The position numbers were made by a program, and so were the translations under genes. DNA of 64,000 nucleotides from Toxonevra muliebris (lineage: Eukaryota > Arthropoda > Insecta > Diptera > Pallopteridae): assembly GCA_963691655.1 (NCBI GenBank), contig OY829329.1, positions 68,836,822 through 68,900,821 of the forward strand, in the 5' to 3' direction. Below the pieces are notes generated by a model. The model did no database searches and had not been told where the DNA came from. It saw only the letters and a list, made by a program, of their open reading frames with translations. Shown here piece after piece: positions 24,727-36,700 of this stretch (position 1 is the stretch's first letter; the number at the start of each line of letters is the position of its first letter).

Positions 24727-27700
24727 TGTAGCACTAAATTTTTGTGTTTTTTATTTTATTCAAATTTACTGCAGCTAGTTATTGAGTTGTATGCGAAATC
24801 TATATTCATGATCTTTCACTTTTTGGCATATCAACTATGTAAGAATTTTATTTTTAAATTGTTTAAAATATATGTATAAACAAAAATGTGTGTAAGTTAT
24901 GAGTGAATATAGCTAATACAATAAATCAATTTTTATCGGATATTTTATAAAAAAAATTAAATTTTATTTTTAGTTTAACACGCATCCGTTGTTGGTATCA
25001 AATTGATATATTTGAGTAAATTAATAAAATAATAAATGCGAATTCATCGAACGAGTCATGGCGAAATTATACCAGATGATAGCAATATTACAAGACAAAA
25101 ACACCATACTGCTTTGTTGCTATAAAGACCCAAAAAGCAAAAAAAAAAAAAATGCATTGGGAGCAAACGATACTTACACAAAGATTTTGACAGTTCTGAT
25201 AGTCTCTTCAAAGAAAAAAAAAAAACAAATTAAAGAAGAAGAAGAAGACAGAGTTGATGCTGCTATCATCTGTTGTAAATCGGCCTTGAATCGAGTGCTG
25301 CACTCTCTTTTGGCTTTTTTTTATATGAAGTTTTCATGCTCTCAATTTTTGAGGCTCATTTTTTTATATGAAGTTTTTCGCTCTTTTAAATTGAGAGCGT
25401 AAAAACTTCAAATGAAAAAAAAAAAATCGAAAAGAGAGTGCGGTACTCGTTTGATGAATTCGCCTTAAGAAACTCACAAGAGCAACTGAGTAAACTAGAT
25501 AAAAGCGAAAATTATTTAGTATTTTGGCAAATCCGAATAGAGAAAAAATAACAACAACAATTTTTAAGGAAATTTCATTTAAAATTTTCAATATTTTTAA
25601 ACTCTTCTCGTTATGATTTTTTTTACATTTCTGCATACTTATGTAAGTTGAAATTTTTTTTTTTTTGACTTATGACAATCTTGCACTAAATTCCCTCTGC
25701 ATTTCTTACTAACTAAACAATGCCTCAAGTTATATTTCGTATCTCATAAGAATTAAATTTGAATTTCCGAAATGATAATGAACCCAGGCACTACAATAAA
25801 GCCACACGCTTATCAATTGAACATGATACTGCTTAATTATCATAAATATCAATATTCAATTGAAATTGGAATTGAAAAAAGAAAGAAACAAAAACATAAA
25901 GAGTACGAACTACAAGCTTATCTAAGTCTAGGGCTGAGCATGTGTGTATGAGTATTCAAATGAATGGAAAATGCATAAACATGACCTCATTCTACACCAC
26001 AATTCAGAGTTAAAGAGCAACAAATAAATAGTACAGTGGATGCAATGAAATATGCGTACACTTCAATCACTGTACTTAAGTACAGAATAAGTATTAGGAA
26101 TACAAATATTTTATGTTTATCCAATAACAATTAAATCAAATTACTATCGAAAAGTTGAAAAAGAAACATGAATCAGGGAATTGTTAATAATTATCTACGC
26201 ATAGTTAATTTTGTATGCATATAAAACGCAACACTTCAAAAGAGAGATGAAAGAAAAATTGAGAAGTAAAAGATTAGAGTTTGAAAAATATTAAGTTTCT
26301 TCAACAAAAAAAAAAAAAAATTAAGTTCGGTCAGTCAAAAAAAAAAAAAATAAATTTAAACTCGATGCAGTGTGTTGGTTTATTGCATTTTTATTAAAAT
26401 TTGTTTACAAATTAATTAAGTATACGAGAAATTGGATTAGGAATTGGTGGTGCTGCATTTTTGGTTTTTTGTTGTTGTTTTCTTTTTGGCTAAATGTAAA
26501 ATAAACAAATTAATAAAATTACATAATGAAATATTCAACAACATTTTTTTGTTTTGCTGCAGCATTTTGTTTATTTTCATATTTGAAATTATAATCAAAA
26601 ATTTAAAGTTTTTTCTTTTATTTTTTTTTTTTTTTGTATAAATATTAATGCATTAATGAGTGTTAAAATAAAGATAGGTATATATTTTTTTGTTTTTCTA
26701 TAGGAAATTATTTTAAATTTAATTATTATTGCATTGCTATTGCACTTACTTTACTTTAATCATTGAATTATTTTATTTACTTTAAATTTGTTTTTTTTTT
26801 TATTGTTTTTTGATCAAATTAATTAGTTGTTGTTTGTTTGCATTGTTGCATAATGAGTATGGGATTTTATTTTATTTTTATTTTTTGCTTTTATGACCAT
26901 ATAAGAATTTTTACCTTATCACCAACATTTTAATCGATAGCTAAATTTTCAAAGGGCCCTAACTCAATGCCTTCAAGGTTAACTCAAGTATCAGTAAACT
27001 GAAATTTGATATATAGTTCTTATATTTTTTTATTTTGCAATCTTATCAATTTTTCATATCGATGTCGTTTTTATTTCTTTTTTTTGTTGAAAATTAAACT
27101 TAAGTTTAACAAACAAATGCATGGAAAATATGAATAGGAAATCGAATTTAATTACGGTGACCATCCGTGTTTTTTTTAGTACAGAAGAGTACTGTATTTC
27201 AATACTTCGATCTGTATGATTTATATTTAATATAAAATATAAAAATTTTCGTTTTTTTAGCATGCGTTTTTTGTTTTTATACTGTATGGAGAGCTGCACC
27301 TGAGAGAAAGCAGCAAAAGACTACAACTCCACTTAGAGTCACTTGAAGTCACTCGGAGTTGATTGGGATTTGAAGTCACTCGGAGTTGATTGGGATTTGA
27401 AGTCACTTGGACTCATTTGAAGTCAATTAATGTCAATTGGGATTTGAAGTCAATTGGAGTCACAAGAAGTCCCTTAGAGTAACTTGAAGTCACTTGGAAT
27501 AACTTGAAGTCACATCCAGTCACCTGGAGTCAATTAGAATTTTAAGTCAATTAGAATTTTAAGTCAATTGGGATTTTAAGTCAATTGAGATTTGAAGTCA
27601 CTGAGAGTCACTTGGAGTTACCTAGAGTCAATTGGAATTTGAAGTTAATTGGGATTTGAAGTCAATTGGGATGTGAAGTCAATTGGGATTTGAAGTCAAT

Positions 27701-30700
27701 TGAGATTTAAAAAGATTTGTAATTTGAAGTCAATTAGAGTCACTTGAAGTCAATTGGGGTCACTTGAAATCTCTTATAGTCAATTGGGATTTGAAGTCAA
27801 ATGGAGTCACATGAAGTCACTTGGAGCAACTTGAAGCCACTTGGTATCAATTGGAATTTGAAGCCACTTGGAGTCACTTGAAGTCACTTGGAGTCACTTG
27901 AAGTCACTTGGAGTCACTTGAAGTCACTTGTAGTCACCTAGAGTCAATTGGAATTTGAAGTCAATTGAGATTTGAAGTCAATTGGGATAAGAAGTCAATT
28001 GAGATCTGAAGCCACTTAGAGTTGATTGAGATTTGAAATCAATTGGAGTCATTTGAAGTCACTTGATGTCCATTGGAATTTTAAGCCAATTGGAATCACT
28101 TGGGATTTGAAGTCAAATGGAGTCATATGAAGTCACTTGGACTAACTTGACATCACCTCAAGTCACTTGGTGTCAATTGAAATTTGAAGTCACTTGAATA
28201 CACTTGGAGTTACTTGAAGTCACATCCAGTCACCTGGAGTCAAATGGAATTTAAAGTCAATTGGGATGTGAAGTCAATTGGGATTTGAAGTCAATTGAAA
28301 TTCAAAGAGAAGTCAATTGAAATTAAAAGAGTCAATTGGGGTCACTTGAAATCCCTTACAGTCAATTGGGATTTGAAGACAAATGGAGTCACATGAAGTC
28401 ACTTTAAGCCACCTGAAGTCACTTGGTGTCAATTGGAATTTGAAGCCACTTGAAGTCACTTGAATACATTTGGAGTCACTTGAAGTCACATTCAGTTACC
28501 TGGAGTCAATTGAAATTTGAAGTCAATTGGGATTTGAAATTAATTGAGGAGATAATTAATGCTGTTAGTATCAAAGTTGTCAACCTAAAAAAACCGTCTT
28601 TAAGGACTGTTTTTCGAAGTGGATCTCTCGACTTCAAAAATATATAGAAATTAATGGCAATTCTGGCGAAAATTTGGAAAAACGATGAAATTACAAATAT
28701 TTTTGTTCTTTTCCTTGTTTGTAACCAACTAAGCGAACTTTTGTTAACCCCTCCGTACATATACAGAGATTTATTTATCAATATCGTACAAATTAACAAA
28801 TTATTTTTAAAAAATAAATAACAATTTTAAATTGTATGCAATATTTTTTCTTTTCTGTATTTCAATCTTAAAAATATGGTCACCGTAAATTTAATAAAAA
28901 AGTGGTATTTTAGATTTCAAGACTAACTATAAAAATAGCATGAATAGCGTTAACTGATAAGAAACTAAGATAAGATTATAGTTTTATATTCGGTAAAAAA
29001 AAAAACTTAATATTGATATATATTTTTCCATAAAAGTTTGCTAAAAGAATATAGATAGTTTTAGTTGATAGTTTAAAGTTTCCTTAAATTATGGGGAATA
29101 TGAATGAAATACTTGGTTGTATACCATTTGAATCTGTTTCTACCAGAAAATGCATAATCTAAGACCCTTTCAATTTGCAAAATTTTTATTACTCATATGT
29201 ACAAATAGGATGAGTTTTTTACAATTCATCAAATATTTATTATCGCAATATCATATCTCAAACCTAAAAAAAAACCCCGCTCTAATCAATCTTATTTAAG
29301 GAATCTAAAACGCACGCACACACACAGTTAAGCACACACAATAACCCCAACAGTTTATGAGATTGAATTACTGTGCAATCAAGCAGCACAAAACTAACAC
29401 GAGATATACATATGACACCCTCCGACAAATTTGTGGCAATTCTAGACGCCACAATGCACAACAAACAAATCAAACAAGCAAAATCTACATGAAACAATTC
29501 AATTAATTTAAATAAACTAAACTAAACAATTTAATAATACCTAACTTTTATTATATTATTGTAGTGATTTATTTTTTTTTATTAAAGAAGCGTGTCTCTA
29601 ATAAAGAATAACAAAATCACAATTTATCCAATATACATAAATATTTACTATACAATTTTTTGCCATGTATTTGGCGGCAAAAATCGTTTGGCGTGCTCTT
29701 CAATGAAACTTTTTAGTAGTTATTGTGCGAATGATAAAATTCCTTGACCATGCCAAATTGATTTAAAATGCAGCTTACATATTTACAAACTTATATCTAT
29801 GTAGATGTATGTACATTAGGGTGGGTCGATTTGAATTTTTTTTTTCGAATTTCAAAACGCCTGCAGTGGGAAAAGTTTTATATTCATCTTTAAGTTTAAG
29901 ATAAATTTTCATTATTTTTTTGAACAACATTTAGGCCTTCCGTCGCGCCTTTAAACAAGATTGTAAGTAAAAAATCATTAAATTAAGGCTTTTGTATTGA
30001 AAAATCTTTTGTAATGGATTCTTAATCAAGCGTGAAAAATATTTTTCAATTTTCAATACACTTAGATCCAGGGCCGTAGGCAGGGGCCCGATTATTTTGT
30101 AGGATAATTCTTACACAAACTAACCCAGGTCTCTAGTTGTTTCAGAATCCACATTTTCCATAAACATCAACCTTGTGTTCTCTGACTACCATCAAAAATT
30201 CACGTTCTAGTATTGGGACTTTCTGGAACCTTTTCACAAGTACATAACAAAAGTTCCGCACATTTACATGTTGAAATATCAAATAGTTTTGTATTCGCTT
30301 CAATTTGGAAACGCTGTAATTTGTTTTTTATACAATTACTTGTTTTCTTCAAAGATTTCTTGAGATTCGCAATTACAATATGAAAGTTCACAAAGGGGAA
30401 AAATTAATAGACGTGCACCAAAGCCGAATTCACTCACAACTTTAACGGTAAGTTAACAAAATCTTCAACGGAGTGCGTTATAAAAAAAAAAAAAAAATAT
30501 GCTCGGAAAACTTTTTTTTTATTTGTAGTAAGCTTTGATTTTAAAATTTCAATTTCATAATTTCTGCTTGTGAGAGAGAAGGATACAGAAAGACCTAAAA
30601 AATGTTAAAATCAATGCTAACTACGGCCAAAAATGTTTTTCGTGCATATATTTGTTCTTCTCTGTTAACCCATTAACGACTGGAGTTTAAAAATTTGTAA

Positions 30701-33700
30701 ACATATATTTTTTGTTTGTCTTATTTCATTATTATAATGTATTTCCTGCAATAAAAGGTGATGAAATTGAGTGACGTATAGCAACATGACTTTATAACCG
30801 AGGTTTCAGGACCCAATAAGTACCGAATAAGGGTCTATATATATTTCAAATATAAACATATGTATTATTTGTGAATAAAAAACGATTAAAAAAAGAGTTA
30901 ATGGTGCGGGCATATTAGATTCTGGGTTTTTTTTTATTTTCAGGGGCCCGTCGGGAGTCTCAAACCTTAACAACAAAAATTAAAAAAAAAAATCCCCAAT
31001 GGTCTTCACACCATTACACAATTTTTCCACCTGCAAACGTGGTAAAATTCAAAAATCGACCCACCCTAATGTATATGTCTCTCATATCTAGTAAATATTG
31101 TAGTCATTTAGGAATTTATATTCATTATTTTGAAGGCGTTAAATTGTATGAATCATTCAGCGAGTTGAGTGAGGGATATAACAGCGAATTACTTGATTTT
31201 GTTAAAAAAATAAAAAAAAATATATTGTCGAATTGCGTATGAACGTTTATTTGTGAAACCAGATAGTGACTTCATTTTAAATTTATTTTATTTATTTATT
31301 GTAATATTTTTATCGCAAATTTTGTTTAAATGATTTATATTTCATTTTAAATACCAGAAAAATTCCAGAAACTGTAACAATGATTTTTCCAGAATTAAAT
31401 TTATAAAAAAGAAAGTAATCATGCTGGAAAATGTTTAAAAAAATTAATTAAATCAAAAACTGATATTTCTTTGAAATTTACAGTTAAGAAAACTCAATGT
31501 TTCCTGAACTGATGTTCTGTTTTGTACAACAAAATGTGACTTTAAAACCGTTCCAAAGTTGTGGCCTGGTTTCTCTGCAGTATTTTTGGCTGCTGATTAT
31601 GAATCTGTAAAATTTCTTTCGGGTCAGGTTAGGTTTCGTGTATATTTGAAATTTTGGATGAAAAAATAACATTTTCATAAAATTTAAAATTTTCATTTAT
31701 ATTGATAGATCTTCGTTTTTCTTTTCTTTTTTTTTTTTTTGCTTTTCTACACGAATTATGCAAGTTTAGGAGTTTTGGATGAAAAAAAAATTTAACTTCC
31801 TTTCATTTCAATTTCAAAACCTTTCCTTTTGAAAATTTGATAATTTTAGAACTCATGGATGAACAAATTTGATCGATTCTTTTTTGCTTTTCTAAACCAA
31901 TCATGCAAATTAACAAATTTTCATAAAAAAATTTCGATTTTTTAAATTTGAAAAAGAGAGGAAAGGGAGCCATGGATGGCAACTTTTTCTTCCTGTTCTG
32001 TTTTGCTTTTCTACACAAATTATTTTCAGAGTTTTGAACGCAAAAAAAAAAATCGTAAAAAAATTATTATTCTTGAAAATTTGTTAAGGGGGGGTTCATG
32101 AATGAAAATTTTTTTTCTTGTTCTGTTTTGCTTTTCTACACGAATTATGCAATTTTAAGAGTTTTAAGCGAAAAAAAAATGTTTATATAAAAAAAAAAAT
32201 TTTTAAATTTTATACGGTTCAGAATTTTTTTTTTTTTTTTTGCTTTCTCCACGAATTATGTGCTAGTTTAGGAGTTATGGAAGAAAAAAAAAATTTTTCA
32301 TTAAGTTTAAATTTTTCGTGTATATTACTAGAACTTAGTTTTTGAAAATTTGATAAGGTGAGAGACTTTTTTTTCTTCCAAAACTTTTAAAATTGCATGA
32401 AAATGAAAAAAAAAAATTACTAAAAATTTGTTAAAAGATTTACGAGTATTTACGAAACCTGACCCGAAAAAATGTTGTACTTTTTCATTCGCGATCAGCG
32501 GCCAAAAACACTTCAAAAAACCGGCTCACAACTAAAATTTTGCTGTTGTACAGTGTAATACATTCGAACTGAAAAAAAAAATTGATTTCTATGTCCATGC
32601 TGCATTATTGCCTAATACTAACTCCCTCACTTTAACAATTCTTTAAAAATTAATTCCAAGTATTTTTGTTTAAAAATCTCGTTAATTTCTTTGTTAACCA
32701 CAATAGTTTATTATTTTTTTGGATGAAAAATTTACACACAAAAAAAAAACATAACATAAAATTACGGAATTTTATGATTTCTCTTAGAAAAAAATATCTA
32801 ACATATGCATTTTTTTTTTTTTTTTTGTAACAATCTTCAATGTAGCATTAAAAACACACATGCCCAACACATAAGTAGTAAAATTTTTTATTAATTGAAA
32901 ATAATCAATTTTTCGAAATGTAAAATACAACTACAACAATAACCAAAAACAAAAACCAAAAACTGCAATTCCTAAGAAAAATTGCATAAAATTAGAGCAT
33001 ATCTGAAGTTGAGGAAAGTTGTGCAGCTAAACAAATAAATAATACTTTCTTCTTTTGAATTTTATAGGATTTTTTTTTTATACAAAATTTAGTATGCACT
33101 TTTAACAAGAATTACCTTAAAAATAAAAATACATGCAAAGCAAATAATCAATCAGAGTTTTTTTTTCTCATGAAATGCGTAGCTCAACTATTGGTGCTGG
33201 TGTATGTGCCTGTGGTTTTTTGTTTTTTTTTTGGCCATACCACCACTAAGTGCAGCAGCAGCAGATGCAGCACCATCAATCGTTCACAAAACACTTGATT
33301 TAATTGCTAAAGTTGGTGATTCTTGGAAATTAATTTGATGAGTACAGTAACTCTAGTAAATAATCAAATATATTTATAAAAAGTCTGAAAAAAACTGTTC
33401 TTTTTTTATTTGAGGTAAAAAAGCTATTAAAAAAGTAAAGATTAAAAAAAAAAACTGTTTTAACTGTTTTGAAGGAAACGAAGTTATGTAGTTGTTAGTG
33501 TTTAGCGAACGAGGTCATATGGGGATCGGTTACATATAATCAAGCAGAGAGTCAACTTCTCTCAGTTTTACCTCAATTGCTTTGGTGAGAGGCGGCTCTC
33601 GTAGACATTTTTGCTTGATTGCATATAGCTAAACTTTCCTCTCATGTGTTATATACATGTATTACGTTATGTTTGTCCCGTTAAGTGTAAGAGAGTATTA

Positions 33701-36700
33701 ACAGAAAAAAAAAAACAACACAAAATAGAAAGAAGAAAACTGCAAAAACTTTCATAGTATGTGTGAGTGAGCTTATTGCGCGCCAAAAAGTATTGAGAAA
33801 ATAATATGGAAAATAATTCGATAAATATGGAAAATAATTCTTCAACTGGAGAAAATAGTGGAAACAAACATTGTAAATATGTTGTTAAATATTTTATAAT
33901 TATAAAAATTAGATATTTCAATTTATAGGTCCTTATTACTTATAGATCAAATGTATAACCTCAATGCATCACGTGTATAACCTCACAATTTACATTACAC
34001 ATAAAATTTTAACCTCATTTTTAGTATTTATTTCTCAATTTCTTTTTAGGTGATTTTCAAAAGGAAAATTATTGTTCAATCCTGGCGTAATCAAGTGTTG
34101 ATAAGTGTCGAAAGTATCGGCGGAATATAAAATGGGTAAAGACGTTTCACTTCTTTAGTGTGTAGCGGCTAAACGTTTTAGTTTTTTTTTTTTTTTTTTT
34201 TGGTTGCCCGTGCCACATTCGTTTTCACCGTTAAAAAAAAAATGTAAAAATCTTTCTCACTAACTTTCACTTTTATAACTACTCATGGGGAAAATCAATG
34301 AAAAAAATATTTTTTTTAGTGAAAAATGAATTTTATTCTTCAATCTAGTTAACTTCGAGGGTGATACAAAGAACCTAACGATCCTCCAACATTTCGATGC
34401 TTTGTAATTGGTTCCGAGGTCCTCAAAATAGGCAACAGTTTGCACGTTGACTTCTCTTCATTAGAGTAAAATCACTCACCCTGAAGCCATCTTTTGAGGT
34501 TTAGAAACAGGTAATAGTCGCTGGAGGACAATTCTAGAGAATATCGGGAATGGAGAAGCAATTCGAATCGCACGTTATTGATTTTTGTCATTCCTTTGAC
34601 TGACATGTGAAAGAGCAATTTTTCCGTCTTCATATGTGGGCGTTTTTCAGACAGTCCAATAGTGTTGCATAGTACTCGATTGTTATTTTTCATCCTTTTT
34701 AAAGATAGACTAAGAATAAAATGCTATGCGTATCCCAGAAATCACTCGAGAGCACCTTACCAATCGTCTGGATTGTTTTCGTCGACTTTCGCTCAGTTCT
34801 AAATATATTGCTGACTGTTTATTCAGGATTCCGATGAGTGATGAATTCAATTTTTCATCTATTATGCAAAAACTCCTTCGGGTTACAGCGAACTTCACTT
34901 TTCGGTCATTCGATACGATAAGGTGGATCTTTTTTTTTTATGTTTTCTGGAGTTGTTGCCTCATTTAGACGACCCGAACGTGGTGCATCTGTTTTGTTTG
35001 TACGTACTTATCGATGGAACAGATGTGCCACGTTTTGAACCTCCAATCACAATGCAATATTTTATCAATACACGAAATTCACTTCCATTCCATTTTTATT
35101 CGAAATATCAAGAGTAGCGTCACTTGTACAGCGATAACTTCTAAACTACTTAAATGGCGTAATGTACTGAAATTTTGACACAAATTCTCTGAAGATTGGT
35201 ACTTTCGAAACAAAAAATATATATAGGGATAATGATGGCTCCTAATTAATTTTTCGAAGATTTTTCAGCGCAGGGTAAACCAAAAAAAAAAAAATTATTG
35301 GCTGCGATTGGGAATGGGTTATCAAAATAAAATTTAACCAATAAAAATTTTTTTTTTTTTTTTTTTAATTTTTCATAATAGTTCTACGAAAATATCAAGT
35401 ACTAAACTATAAAATATTCAAGAGCTTGAAGACTTAACAGGCGCACAGTTTTGAAAAACCCTCCCAAGATTCGGAATTTTCTAAGAAATGCATTTACACA
35501 TTGAGGAGTCTAAATTATGGAGTAGTTTCTTCAGATACGCCCATCTCAACAATTTCTTGCTTTTATTCATCCAAAAAATTTAAGAGAAGTATGTTCGAAT
35601 ATTAAATAGAGTAACTGTATAATTATAGCTGATATAAAAGTTTAGAAAAATAAACTTTATAACAATTTTGAAAACTGATCAATCGCACAATTCGGATGCA
35701 GAGTTAATTGATGCACAGCGGTAGATTTGATGATATGAATTGATTTGTGGTATCGTATAGAAGATTTAATTTACATACAGAGTTTCTTCCCGAGTTTTTC
35801 GTTAATATTTATTTAGCTTTTCTTAATTTTATTATTTTCTTTTTATTTCATTGTTTTGTTTTTTTTTTATTTTTATTTTGTGGGAGTAGGTATGAAAAAA
35901 CCTGTTTGGGACTTTTGTGTATTTCGGAAACTTTGTGGGTGCGTGCGTTGTTGCTGTTCCCGTAGTTTATATTGATATACATAAATATGTAAGTATATAC
36001 ATATAAACTGAATTACTGACTGACGCCATCAACCGGTTTTAATACTACATTCAAACATTTCATTATTCGTTCCGTATAATTTTTTTTGTTGGATTTTATT
36101 TTTGCGTTCATGTTGTGCGGCTGAATGATTCACAGCGGCAGTAGTCAACATACAAACTAAAAGAAATGTACTCGTAAATTCAATGCAATGCGTGTTTAAT
36201 GGCAAACATTACCACCTCCACCACCTCCATCATCATCATTACAAGCAATGCCAACTTTTTCTCCTGTATGTGGAATAAAATTGGCTGTCTTTGCTTTTGG
36301 GAAGAATTCATTGCTTTTTTTACTCTTTGTTTTTTTTTATTTATAAATTTATTCGTTTTTGTTTATTCGTCATTTTCTGCTATAAAACTCTTGATGGATA
36401 CATGGGATGCAATTCATTGGACTCTCGCGCGCTCGCTTCTTTTCTGCATTGAAAATTCAGAGAAATGCATATAAACAGAAATATTTGAAAAATGTATTTC
36501 GTTTTCTCGATTTGTTCAAAATCTTTTCAATTTCGATTCAAAATTTAGTCTTCGTTTTGGTATTTTATTTCATTTCATTAGGGTAAACATAAATGCAACG
36601 TACGGACACGTTATGCTTATTTTGGGAACTTGCCACATACATATGTTGCCACTTTTTATGTATCATTGCACTGGCGGTGATGACGACGAAGACGCGCATA

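Noticed and set aside
25058..25402. 114-codon ORF
   Set aside because: It lies inside the compound inverted repeat and reads through A-runs.
27328..28548. CRISPR array or coding tandem repeat
   Set aside because: Units are contiguous 11-mers without spacers, degenerate, and without an open frame; the host is a eukaryote.
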